DNA of 64,000 bases from Kaistia terrae. Its GTDB lineage: Bacteria > Pseudomonadota > Alphaproteobacteria > Rhizobiales > Kaistiaceae. Location: positions 1-64,000 of the forward strand of contig NZ_JAPKNH010000002.1 in NCBI RefSeq assembly GCF_026344005.1. Reading direction: 5' to 3'. Each line of letters opens with the position of its first letter. The stretch's first letter is position 1. Positions 1 through 7,374 of this stretch are shown piece by piece. Both the position numbers and the translations under genes were made by a program. The notes below the pieces were generated by a model. The model made no database searches and was not told the origin of the DNA. It worked only from the letters and a program-made list of their open reading frames with translations.

Positions 1-937
1 GATATAGCTCATTCTCTTGTCGAGCTTTAATCCGCTGGGAAAGACTGCTTGCCAAGGCTTGGCAAGCAAGCTTGGCAGTAAGGGATATAGGTCGCGGCTG
101 ATTGTGGTGGCACGCCACGAGGCCCCACAGCACCCCGTCCACGATAATCGACATCGACGCGGACGCCGCCACCCCCATGTTCTTTAGATACTGGATGTGG
201 ATTGGAGAAACGCTCCGAAGCATCGAGTCGCTGAGATCTATCGCCGCTAGCTCTTGATCGATACCGACGATTGGCACAGGGACATAGTTCACATCGGCAA
301 TGACTCGCACTCGATTGCGAACGTAAAGTGCCCTTGCTTGCTTGGGTATGTCGGACGCCGGGAAATGGTGGTTCAGGAAGCTCGATGATGCGTCGACAAT
401 GCTCTCGCCCACAACCACGCCTGTATCATCATCGACGAATTGGTAAACCAGAACACGACCATAGCCGGTCAGGCCCTGAAATGCCTTAGATGCTTGTTGG
501 CACAGTTCCTGAAGCGAAGACGCCCTTTCGAAAGTGCTTCCCACCGCTTGCAACTCGGCAAGGAAGGAGGCGTCCAAGCTGTGCTGCGGGTCCTTATCCG
601 TCAGTTCGACCACCAGGTACTCGCCGGAAATGAACACCACAGCGTCCATTGTCTTCCCGGCAACCGCAACGTCACCCACCACCTTGATGCCGGCGGATGG
701 AAGCGCCTGCGTCGAGAAATGGCTCCCCAAGTCGAGGACGTCATCCAAGCAAAGTCCCAAGACGTTTCGGTTGATGAATGCATCGTCTCGACCCGCATAG
801 CCAACGATCAATCTCGTGGTGACTTGCGCTATGAGCATGAAGCCGTCTGGCTGAATCGCGCCGGGGATATGAATTTGTTCAGCGTCGCAGCCGACAATCT
901 CGACATTCAAAGCTGGAATTCCGCGATTGGGCGTCAT
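1..937 (-). CDS. bphP: Bacteriophytochrome photoreceptor, N-terminal part (truncated by window edge)
   Basis: The frame is open from an ATG at 937 to the left edge (312 codons, no stop), so only the N-terminal photosensory part is visible. Cys17 sits in CDAEQIHIPGAIQPDG, the biliverdin-attachment region of the phytochrome PAS domain. The GAF domain has the near-invariant PASDIPKQARALY motif around residue 195, a SVSPIHIQYLKNMGV segment around 245 and ACHHNQPR around 277, whose histidine contacts the chromophore in this family. The protein should bind biliverdin and sense red/far-red light. The PHY and output domains (usually a histidine kinase) lie outside the window. Oddity: the family's usual IQPHG reads IQPDG. 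The upstream ribosome site is weak. Confidence 0.93.
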   Translation of the reverse strand, partial: MTPNRGIPALNVEIVGCDAEQIHIPGAIQPDGFMLIAQVTTRLIVGYAGRDDAFINRNVLGLCLDDVLDLGSHFSTQALPSAGIKVVGDVAVAGKTMDAVVFISGEYLVVELTDKDPQHSLDASFLAELQAVGSTFERASSLQELCQQASKAFQGLTGYGRVLVYQFVDDDTGVVVGESIVDASSSFLNHHFPASDIPKQARALYVRNRVRVIADVNYVPVPIVGIDQELAAIDLSDSMLRSVSPIHIQYLKNMGVAASASMSIIVDGVLWGLVACHHNQPRPISLTAKLACQALASSLSQRIKARQENELY

Positions 938-1361
938 TTCTAAAAATGATGCACGGTTTGCCGGGGGGGATAGGCTCAGTCACGAAACCACTTTGCCATT
1001 CCATTGTACAGCGGCCAGACTTTCCCGGTGTGTTCAGAGTTTCTTGCGGTCGGGAGCCATCGCCACGACCAGGTGAGGGCCGTTCCGCCGTATCGTTCCT
1101 ATCAAGGTACGGCCGTCATAGGCGCTGAGTTCGTCGGCCATTCTCGGGTGTCAAACACCCAGGCGATTGGCAAAGCGCCTCTAGAGCCGCCTCACGCGCT
1201 CCGCTTGCCTGCACGCACGCGAGCGTAGAAGGCGTCGCCGCAAATCGCCTGCGGGACTTGATGGCGGGCTTTTGGCCCCAGCTAGCTGGGTATAGCCGCC
1301 GTTACGCAAAATGCCGTCAGGGGCTTCGGCTGACTTTCGGAATGGCATTCGGCTTCTGCCC
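938..1361. other. Gene-poor stretch between phytochrome and small hypothetical
   Basis: About 420 bases with no convincing larger gene. It contains one candidate 35-codon reading frame on the minus strand (1034-1141) and a small inverted repeat GGGTGT/ACACCC near 1146-1160. No T-run follows the repeat, so a terminator is not claimed. Confidence 0.5.
1034..1141 (-). CDS. Possible 35-residue small protein
   Basis: An ATG at 1141 opens a 35-residue frame containing AYDGRTLIGTIRR, a tripartite hydrophobic/charged pattern reminiscent of short uncharacterised rhizobial proteins that begin with a YDG-x-x-IG-x-I motif. No good ribosome site is visible and the product is very short. It could equally be the 5' remnant of a longer gene, because the homologous-looking pattern stops abruptly. 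No function is proposed. Confidence 0.3.
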   Translation of the reverse strand: MADELSAYDGRTLIGTIRRNGPHLVVAMAPDRKKL

Positions 1362-1655
1362 TCACCGGGAAGATTCAAACTTTGGCTCAACATTTGCCAT
1401 CTGCTTTGTGAAATTGATCTTCTTCAACTTGCCTATCTGCGCCTGCAGTGATTTTAGCTTCTGCGTCCGCATCTGCTCAGCGCGATTAAGGGCGCCTTCC
1501 ATTGTCCGGTGCCATTCTCTGCCTTCCCCAGCGTAGGAATTAAAGACTACCCGGCCTAGGGGGCGGAAATAGTCACTACTGATTGTTCCCGCGACCTTCT
1601 GGATGCCATGGCTTAGGGCGTGTCGGGTGGTGTAAACGGTGGCGAGCTCGCCCAT
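1362..1655 (-). CDS. Small conserved hypothetical protein
   Basis: A 97-residue protein of unknown function. The ATG at 1655 was chosen over an upstream in-frame start near 1760 because AGGAG lies eight bases before it. The C-terminal half is rich in Lys, Gln and Leu (TQKLKSLQAQIGKLKK) and probably forms an amphipathic helix or short coiled coil. The middle contains GEGREWHRTMEGALNRAEQMR, resembling small cytosolic proteins common in Hyphomicrobiales. No signal peptide, membrane segment or enzymatic motif is visible. It stands alone. Confidence 0.7.
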   Translation of the reverse strand: MGELATVYTTRHALSHGIQKVAGTISSDYFRPLGRVVFNSYAGEGREWHRTMEGALNRAEQMRTQKLKSLQAQIGKLKKINFTKQMANVEPKFESSR

Positions 1656-1946
1656 ATCTGGTTCTCCTGAACAATATGAGCCTAGCCTCTCGCCGATCCG
1701 CAGTCTTGAATATCGGCCGCACCCCGAGCACGAATTGGTGAAGCGGATCAGAGCAGCCACACTGACAACCGCTAGAGGCTTCGCCTAACTCGCGAAACCG
1801 AATTCCGGGCTCGGGTGGCCGGCGGCCTGTCACGACCTGACACCGCCTGACATGCAGCCGGGTTTCCCCGTCCAAAACAAGGCCGGCGAGAAGACTCTTT
1901 GCCAGTCACATCGCGCCAGTTAGGTGCAGAGGTGCTGCCACCCTAT

Positions 1947-2207
1947 ATGAACGCTATGACCCAAAAATTTGAACCCGTCTTTGTCCGGGTGAGTGCCGTC
2001 AACTATCAGGTCGTCACTGATGCCGTGCGCGCCACTGGATTGCTACTGAAGCATTGGCCACAGGAATTCGTTGAGAGCGATTTGAACCGGGCGGCGCTCG
2101 CGGCCTGCCTGGCAGCATGGGAGGCCGATGGGGACCCAATGGATGCTCGGGCGGCCTTTGTCCAGGCTGCACACGAGGCGGGAATTCTGGCCCCGGAAGA
2201 TGATTAA
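1947..2207 (+). CDS. DUF982 domain-containing protein
   Basis: An 86-residue protein matching the DUF982 pattern of rhizobial genomes: an N-terminal PVFVRV strand, a central WP motif (KHWPQEF), an alanine-rich helix AALAACLAAW and a C-terminal ARAAFVQAAHEAGI. Function is unknown; the family is often multicopy and frequently found on plasmids or near symbiosis and stress genes. The frame extends upstream to a TTG at 1899, but ATG 1947 (or 1956) fits the family length. The ribosome site is weak, so the exact start is uncertain. Confidence 0.75.
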   Translation: MNAMTQKFEPVFVRVSAVNYQVVTDAVRATGLLLKHWPQEFVESDLNRAALAACLAAWEADGDPMDARAAFVQAAHEAGILAPEDD

Positions 2208-2455
2208 TCTATCCGACTGTTAAATCGGCCCCGACGCCCAGCTCCGACGCGAGCTTATCCTGCACCGCTAACGACAGTTCGCGTCCCACCTTCCCCGCCA
2301 TTTCAGTCCCAAGCTGGGCACGCCGATTGCTGCCGATTGCCCTCGATAATTTGCTTTCCTGTCTGACCACCCGGACTGAGGCAAGCTGATCAGTTGCAAT
2401 CTGGAAGACAGAAGGCCGGCAGGCTGGACGGAGTGGTCAATGACCGACTGGTGGC

Positions 2456-3427
2456 TCAAAATGTCGTTGCAAGGATTGCCTGTCTGCTGGACCCCGGAGT
2501 GTGTCCGGTGACACGTTTGAAGGCACGGCTGAAAGCGGCTTGAGACGTATAGCCGAGCTTATGCGCTACAGTGTCAATCGCCAGCCTGTCGCGGGTCAGC
2601 CACTGACCGGCAAGCCGCATCCGTAGTTCTGCAGCATAGCGGAGTGGAGGGATACCGATCGTGGATTGAAAGCGTCCGGCAAAAACCGAACGGGAAATAT
2701 TGCATTCCGCCGCCAGTTCTTCCACCGACCAGTCACGGCCGGGTTGTCGATGCAACGCCAGAATGGCGCACGCCAGACGGGGGTCGCGCAAGGCGGCCAC
2801 GAGACCGGAGGCGTTGTCGCAGCCGCACTCCACCCAGCCCCGCACGATCATGGCCGCCATCACCTCAGCCAGCCGCGCAAGGATGCCCGCAAACCCAATC
2901 CGACCCGAGCAGATTTCATTCTTCATACTGTTAAAAATGGGCGCCAGCCCCGGATAACGGTCATTGTGGGCATCGGCCAGCATGAAGGGCGGCATCAGCG
3001 GCCCAAGAGCCTGCATGCCGCCAAGATCGAACTCCATGCAGCCATAAAACAGGATAGCGCTCGGTATAGTGCTGGTGGTGGGACAGGTATCCACCCCGCT
3101 TACAGCGTCGCCAAGGCCGGCTGTGGCAAAGCTGTCGATAGGCTGCACCGGAACGCCATTATCCGACAGCAACGCGTGCTCTTCCCCTTGTGGCACGAGA
3201 ACAGCGCTGCCTGCCGACAACTCGCGCAACGTGCCGTCTGCGCTCCGCAGGACGGCGTTTCCAACGGCGAGATAATGGAAACAGGCATGGCCGGGCCTGG
3301 CATGGAAACTCATGCCGAACTCGGGCCCGGTCTGGATGCGGCGGTACTGAACCCCGCGCAGACGCATCCCGGACAGCAATTCGCTTATGAGATCGGAGGA
3401 TAGCGCGAACGGATCTCGCAAGGCCAT
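2456..3427 (-). CDS. AraC-family transcriptional regulator (cupin sensor)
   Basis: A 323-residue regulator. Residues ~1-190 form an AraC N-terminal cupin-type ligand domain (SFHARPGHACFHYLAVGNA, then SAGSAVLVPQGEEHALL). The C-terminal ~100 residues carry two helix-turn-helix motifs, the second seen in IDTVAHKLGYTSQAAFSRAFKR followed by GHTPGSSR, the canonical AraC end. ATG 3427 with GAGG eight bases upstream is preferred to the TTG at 3445. It is transcribed divergently from the MFS exporter gene at 3529 and probably controls it. Confidence 0.88.
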   Translation of the reverse strand: MALRDPFALSSDLISELLSGMRLRGVQYRRIQTGPEFGMSFHARPGHACFHYLAVGNAVLRSADGTLRELSAGSAVLVPQGEEHALLSDNGVPVQPIDSFATAGLGDAVSGVDTCPTTSTIPSAILFYGCMEFDLGGMQALGPLMPPFMLADAHNDRYPGLAPIFNSMKNEICSGRIGFAGILARLAEVMAAMIVRGWVECGCDNASGLVAALRDPRLACAILALHRQPGRDWSVEELAAECNISRSVFAGRFQSTIGIPPLRYAAELRMRLAGQWLTRDRLAIDTVAHKLGYTSQAAFSRAFKRVTGHTPGSSRQAILATTF

Positions 3428-3451
3428 TTCAGGAGCCTCTATCAATAATTA

Positions 3452-3476
3452 AGGACTATAGATCATAGATCGTCCT
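3452..3476. promoter_or_regulatory. Candidate AraC operator: tandem ATAGATC repeats
   Basis: The divergent AraC/MFS intergenic region contains two adjacent heptamers, ATAGATC at 3458-3464 and 3465-3471, flanked by an AGGAC/GTCCT inverted pair. Tandem direct repeats in the shared promoter are the usual arrangement for AraC proteins. Assignment to this regulator is inference from position. Confidence 0.4.
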
Positions 3477-3528
3477 GCCTTCGGTGTCTAGGTTCGGGGT
3501 CAACTGATTGAGAACGGAAAGAACCTGG

Positions 3529-4782
3529 ATGACCGATATCGCTTGCTGCTCTGCATTAAATACAGAGCCTGATGACGTGACGCATGAAGCACCTGTATCC
3601 GCCGCATGGCTTGCGGTGTTCTCGCTGACAATGGGCGTATTCGGGCTGCTGACGGCAGAGTATCTACCTGCGAGCCTGCTGACACCGATGGCCGCCGAAC
3701 TTGGCGTGTCCGAGGCTTTGGCCGGGCAGTCCGTCACCGTAACCGCGGTGGTGGCGCTGTTTTCCGGTCTGTTCGTGCCCGTTTTGACAAGAGGGCTCGA
3801 CCGGCGTGTGGTTCTTCTAGCCTTTTCCACCTTGATGATCGCCTCCAACTTGCTGGTGGCTGTCTCCTCCAGCATGACGATCCTGTTGGTGATGCGTGTC
3901 TTTCTGGGCATCGCCCTTGGCGGCTTTTGGGCCATGGCTGCGGCTGTCACGATGCGGCTTGTGCCTCCTACGCTCCTTCCTCGCGCGATATCGGTCGTCT
4001 TTAGCGGTATCGCCGTCGGAACCGTCGTTTCCGTGCCGCTGGGCAGTTATCTGGGAGATCTGTTCGGGTGGCGCAGCGCCTTTTATGCGGCGGCGGCTAT
4101 CGGGCTGACGACACTGGTATTTCAGGTTTTCACCTTACCGCAGCTGGCGCCTCGCAAAACCACGGCCCGACTGAGGACGGTGCTGGACGTTGTGCTGCGT
4201 CCAGGCATCGCCATAGGGATGCTGGGCTGCATCCTGGCGCATACCGGGCATTATGCGCTGTTCACTTATATAAGGCCGTTTCTTGAAAGCACCGCTGGCG
4301 TTGGCGCGGATGCACTGGCGCTAATGTTGCTGGGCTTTGGCGTGGCAAATTTCGTCGGGACCCTTCTGGGGGGCTGGTTGATGGAGCGCAGCTTGCGTGG
4401 GACGCTCGTGCTGATGCCGGCACTTGTTGGTATCGCTGGCCTGGCATTGGTCTTCCTGCCGGCCTCGGGCCTCGGACTGGCGCTTCTTGTGGCGTTCTGG
4501 GGCTTGGCATTCGGTGGCGTGCCGGTCGCCTGGTCGACCTGGGTTGCCCGTTTGGTTCCCGATCAGGCGGAAAGCGCTGGCGGAATGGTGGTTGCCTCGG
4601 TGCAGGGTGCGATTGCCGCCGGGGCTGCGTCCGGGGGCCTCATGTTCGGCCTGAGCGGCATTGTGGGCGTTTTTGTTGGAGGCAGCATCGTGATGCTTCT
4701 CGCCACGTTGTTTATAGCGTCGTACGTCAGGACAGGAGCGCAGGTTGAGGTCAAGCCCACATCAGCCTCCATGCATCTCTGA
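3529..4782 (+). CDS. MFS efflux transporter, NepI-like (purine nucleoside exporter family)
   Basis: A 417-residue inner-membrane protein with about twelve hydrophobic segments. It carries EYLPASLLTPMAAELGVSE and LGGFWAMAAAVTMRLVPP, which closely resemble Escherichia coli NepI, plus PLGSYLGDLFGWR in the second cytoplasmic loop region and a VAWSTWVARLVPDQAESAG segment in the second half, as in NepI. The family exports small polar compounds such as purine ribonucleosides or other drug-like molecules by proton antiport. ATG 3529 is chosen (GGAAAG upstream) over TTG 3508. The divergent AraC regulator gene suggests inducible efflux. Confidence 0.85.
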   Translation: MTDIACCSALNTEPDDVTHEAPVSAAWLAVFSLTMGVFGLLTAEYLPASLLTPMAAELGVSEALAGQSVTVTAVVALFSGLFVPVLTRGLDRRVVLLAFSTLMIASNLLVAVSSSMTILLVMRVFLGIALGGFWAMAAAVTMRLVPPTLLPRAISVVFSGIAVGTVVSVPLGSYLGDLFGWRSAFYAAAAIGLTTLVFQVFTLPQLAPRKTTARLRTVLDVVLRPGIAIGMLGCILAHTGHYALFTYIRPFLESTAGVGADALALMLLGFGVANFVGTLLGGWLMERSLRGTLVLMPALVGIAGLALVFLPASGLGLALLVAFWGLAFGGVPVAWSTWVARLVPDQAESAGGMVVASVQGAIAAGAASGGLMFGLSGIVGVFVGGSIVMLLATLFIASYVRTGAQVEVKPTSASMHL

Positions 4783-4965
4783 TAAGCTGCTTGGAGATAG
4801 TTGCGGTTTGAAGGTGGAAATCGGGCTCGGTATATTCCAGGGAGTTGCGATACCGGGTCTGCGGCTACGCGCATTCAGCGCCAGCTCTCATAGGGTGCCA
4901 ATTCGTTGGAAGCGGAGGGAAGCCAACCGGCATGCCGCCTGCCTGCAGATGTCAGTGCTTGTTGG

Positions 4966-4986
4966 AACCTGCCCCGCAGGCGGGTT
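4966..4986. terminator. Possible terminator hairpin downstream of the MFS gene
   Basis: The arms at 4966-4973 (AACCTGCC) and 4979-4986 (GGCGGGTT) pair over 8 bp with one G-U and a five-base loop. Only a short T-stretch follows, so it is a weak intrinsic terminator at best. Confidence 0.4.
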
Positions 4987-5060
4987 TCGATGATAGAGCC
5001 CGCCTCGCGCGCGCCGCGCACCTGCTTGCATATGAGGGCGGCCTCCTGACGAGCACAAAT

Positions 5061-5085
5061 CGCCTACGGAGTCCGCAGGTAGGCG
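5061..5085. terminator. Inverted repeat CGCCTAC/GTAGGCG
   Basis: A perfect 7 bp stem (5061-5067 with 5079-5085) with an 11-base loop, flanked by AAAT on the left and TTTAG on the right. This could terminate transcription from either side, most plausibly that of the minus-strand pair ending at 5198. Confidence 0.4.
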
Positions 5086-5197
5086 TTTAGGGTGCGGTGG
5101 CTGCTGGGTTTGGCGGTCGCGCCCCAGATCGCCACCAGTGGACCAGCCTGACTCGAGAAATGCGGCACGGCAAATCGCCAATGCGAGCGCGTAATTT

Positions 5198-5446
5198 CTA
5201 CTGGGACTTGTCGTGCAAGATTGCTGCCTCCAAGTCTCTTGGGTCGATCGTAAGTACCTCCGTCTTGCCCGCACTCGTCAGTATGATACGGGTCGCAATT
5301 CGTCGATATGCCAATTGGGAAACCGTGCTGAGCGCTTCGGTATCGGTCTGAACCACATAGGTGCCTGCCGGGTAAGGCCGATCCATCTCAGGAAGTTGGA
5401 ACGGATGCGCGAATGTCACGGAGGAGTCGGTTGTCTGCTCTGTCAC
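5198..5446 (-). CDS. Small conserved hypothetical protein
   Basis: An 82-residue cytosolic protein of unknown function. It has a central FAHPFQLPEMDRPYPAGTY segment followed by a YRRIATRIIL strand, a pattern I associate with short uncharacterised rhizobial proteins. Its ATG overlaps the stop of the upstream gene by four bases (ATGA), so the two are translationally coupled and probably act together. Confidence 0.7.
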   Translation of the reverse strand: MTEQTTDSSVTFAHPFQLPEMDRPYPAGTYVVQTDTEALSTVSQLAYRRIATRIILTSAGKTEVLTIDPRDLEAAILHDKSQ

Positions 5447-5727
5447 GGCTTTTCGACCAACCTAAACCGCAGAATGCCTATCGGTTGCAGACGTAAAATA
5501 TCGCAACTCTTCGGAGCCGCGCTTGCGCCAGCGTAACGCTGCAATAGCTCGGCCTCGCTCACCATACGTTCGCCCCGATCCAATAGGTTCTGGATGCGGT
5601 AGATGGGAGATTTTCCAAGGGTAATGTATCGCGCCAGAATCCGGAACAGGTCTCGGGTCTTCGGGCTGGGGAGAGAGTTTAGGGCCATGCCGACTATCTC
5701 TCCGATGGCGAATTTTTGACCATACAT
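5443..5727 (-). CDS. Small conserved hypothetical protein
   Basis: A 94-residue protein of unknown function. It has the pattern of a recurring short rhizobial family: an N-terminal KFAIGEIVG strand and a SPIYRIQNLLDRGERMVSEAEL segment, equivalent to the P-x-YR-x-K...ERVV-x-E-x-x-L signature of that group. GAGG lies seven bases before the ATG at 5727. It is the first gene of a two-gene unit, coupled by ATGA to the gene ending at 5198. Confidence 0.72.
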   Translation of the reverse strand: MYGQKFAIGEIVGMALNSLPSPKTRDLFRILARYITLGKSPIYRIQNLLDRGERMVSEAELLQRYAGASAAPKSCDILRLQPIGILRFRLVEKP

Positions 5728-5937
5728 GGAGCGCCTCTTCTTTCATTTGTACCAAGAATTGCGGCGTCAGCATCGTTGCACTTGCACGGATTGCCGCGAG
5801 GGCAAAGTGCAGCAGGTGCACCGCCTGTCAGGGGAAGTCATTTAACATCCGGCGGCACTAATCGCGGGTTCTCCGAACTAGCGAGATAGGCAAAGCGATC
5901 TGTGCCCTTCTCGCTCTGTCCGGACGAGCCAAAAAAA

Positions 5938-6288
5938 CTAGCTCGAAAGGCTCTTTTGGCAGGCGTCGGCGACGTCGCGATTCCCCTCTTTGGCTCCGGG
6001 AAGCGTCGCCCATCCATTAGAGAGGACAAGGTCTCTGCGTTGGTAACTCGACGCAGCCTTGAGAGCCACAATCCGCTCAGCGGCTTGAGGGTCAGCCTGA
6101 GATTGAGCAATGCAAAGGGGAGTCAGTGCGCCGACCAACCGCGTCGTTGCTAATGTTTCGGCACGAGCCTGCGAAGTGCCTCCAGTAACCCAACCGCCCC
6201 AGGTGAAGCCCACAACTGCGAGAGCGATTGCTCCGACCGCAGCGCCGAAAAGCGAAGGCTGCACCCATTCAAACTTGGTCAATTTCAT
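5938..6288 (-). CDS. Small membrane-anchored hypothetical protein
   Basis: A 116-residue protein with one hydrophobic segment (GAAVGAIALAVVGFTWGGWV, about residues 16-35) followed by a predicted periplasmic part. The latter contains a TPLCIAQ element and a C-terminal GWATLPG...VADACQKSL motif with two cysteines, a combination seen in an uncharacterised rhizobial family. ATG 6288 is preferred to 6312 because it puts the start nearer the membrane segment. It is monocistronic; function unknown. Confidence 0.7.
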   Translation of the reverse strand: MKLTKFEWVQPSLFGAAVGAIALAVVGFTWGGWVTGGTSQARAETLATTRLVGALTPLCIAQSQADPQAAERIVALKAASSYQRRDLVLSNGWATLPGAKEGNRDVADACQKSLSS

Positions 6289-6427
6289 ATCCAGTATTTT
6301 CGAGAAAATCATTTGGCCAATCTGTGCATATCATACGATTTTGCAAAATAATCGATGATAATTTATGCGCTTGACCGAGGCGAATAAGTGGTATCGTCGA
6401 CCTGTGCTAAAGTTTTTTGGCGATTTA

Positions 6428-6458
6428 TTACCGTCATGCCCCAGTTGAGGGGCGGTAA
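6428..6458. repeat. Imperfect inverted repeat
   Basis: TTACCG (6428-6433) and CCCC (6439-6442) pair with GGGG and CGGTAA (6449-6458), with a five-base bulge and a six-base loop. It could be a small-RNA or operator element. No T-run follows. Confidence 0.35.
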
Positions 6459-6791
6459 TACGACATTATTATTCAACAAGATTTGACAAGCCAGCGTGAA
6501 AATCGTGTGGTCGTTACCACTCATTTCGTTGGGCGGAGGTTGCCGTCTGGGATCAAACTGTTTCGACTGCGCTTGGTTTTTCTACCTAGGCCAAAGATTT
6601 CGGTACGTCCGCTTTAAACGCTCATTGCTTGAAAGCCGGCAGTCCGCCTCCGGCCCCAATTCGGATGGCTGAACCTCAAGAGGCTCGGCACAATCGGTTG
6701 CAAGTCCGTCTCAATAGCCATGAACCATTTTCTTAATATGGTACATAAACGTGGTACTCGAAATATAAGTGATTGAATTTACACAATATTA

Positions 6792-6863
6792 GGTAGCCTC
6801 CTCCGCTACCAAATCTCTTAATGAGATCAGGTACTTACAAGGCGCCCTCCGAGGCGCCTTTTT
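6792..6863 (+). ncRNA. Candidate trans-acting small RNA with CUCCUCC loop
   Basis: Three consecutive hairpins end in a T-run. Hairpin 1 is GGTAGC/GCTACC with loop CTCCTCC, hairpin 2 is ATCTC/GAGAT, and hairpin 3 is the terminator with loop CTCCGA. Anti-Shine-Dalgarno CUCCUCC in the loop of a GC stem is the hallmark of the alphaproteobacterial suhB/alpha-r14 (CcsR, 'cuckoo') RNAs, and this has that architecture. The 5' end is not defined by a clear promoter, and family membership is inferred from structure only. Confidence 0.5.
6839..6863 (+). terminator. Strong intrinsic terminator
   Basis: A perfect 8 bp stem AAGGCGCC/GGCGCCTT with loop CTCCGA, followed by five T residues. It has classic rho-independent geometry on the plus strand and forms the 3' end of the candidate small RNA. 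Confidence 0.85.
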
Positions 6864-6867
6864 CGTC

Positions 6868-6900
6868 TAGACACTTTGCTCGCTTTTTGTAGACACTTTT
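6868..6900. repeat. Tandem TAGACACTTT repeat
   Basis: TAGACACTTT occurs at 6868-6877 and again at 6890-6899 with a 22-base period, directly after the terminator and at the boundary where composition changes to GC-rich. Such short direct repeats occur at ends of some insertion sequences, but no transposase or matching distal end was found. Confidence 0.3.
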
Positions 6901-7316
6901 GTTCCCCGACTGTTCGCGCGCTCCATCTTCTGAACGACGCCGCGCAAAATCTCCAACGGCGAACGCCTCGATCGCAGCGCCTATTTGCCTAAGGGCCGCA
7001 GCGGTCTTTGTGAGGGTCAGTGGACGCGCTGGCGGCTTTCATGGAGGCCTTCTTGGCGATCGTGAGCATTCATTGAGTAGGAGGAACCGCTTCGGCCGCA
7101 AGGCGAGGCGGGAGGCGGTTTGGTGTTCTGGACGGGCCTGGTCGGCCTGGATCCTGTCGCGGACAGCTTGCGGCCAGAAACCGACGCCTGGGCCTGCCCT
7201 CTAGCGGTCGACGCAGAGGGCGGGCTTGCAGCGTTTGCCTGACCGACAGGTCCGTTATCTCGGTTTCGCCATCGGCTGGTGACGTCGCGCGTCTCGCCTC
7301 AAAGCCACCAACTCGA

Positions 7317-7352
7317 TTGACAACTTCACCAAATTACTGTTTCTCGTGAAGT
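7317..7352 (+). promoter_or_regulatory. Promoter and candidate RpiR operator of the sugar operon
   Basis: A TTGACA at 7317-7322 lies upstream of the isomerase gene. It is followed by the inverted repeat ACTTCAC (7323-7329) / GTGAAGT (7346-7352), arm centres 23 bases apart, which straddles the expected -10. Position and symmetry suggest binding by the RpiR-type regulator encoded in this operon. No good -10 hexamer is visible. Confidence 0.45.
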
Positions 7353-7374
7353 ACTCCAGCTTGGTGGACCCATC

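Larger units (their letters stand above)
4783..5197. other. Gene-free stretch with two hairpins
   Basis: About 415 bases between the MFS gene and two small minus-strand genes. No reading frame here looks genuine. Two stem-loops are present (4966-4986 and 5061-5085) and are listed separately; they would separate the converging transcription units. Confidence 0.5.
6289..7374. other. Large non-coding interval, AT-richer than surroundings
   Basis: Nearly 1.1 kb without a supported protein gene. The 6300-6830 part is visibly AT-rich relative to the metabolic regions. It holds an imperfect hairpin (6428-6458), a candidate small RNA with terminator (6792-6863), a tandem repeat (6868-6900), and the promoter region of the sugar operon. 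Between 6901 and about 7250 I see no gene: a minus-strand frame with LRQIGAAIEAFAVGDFARRR has no start codon and may be a gene remnant. Confidence 0.5.

Noticed and set aside
440-943. 167-codon plus-strand frame near the left edge.
   Set aside because: It is antisense to the bacteriophytochrome, which has unmistakable family motifs.
5915-5930. TGTCCGGACGA, sharing the GTCCGGAC core with the GntR operators.
   Set aside because: The ATTT/AAAT flanks are missing and it lies away from any promoter of the regulon.
6690-6720. A stretch resembling a T-psi-C arm (GGTTGCAAGTCCG) suggesting a tRNA.
   Set aside because: No anticodon arm or acceptor stem could be paired around it.
6901-7250. Possible transposase remnant on the minus strand.
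   Set aside because: Translation has no transposase motif and no start; only the short tandem repeat next to it suggests mobility.
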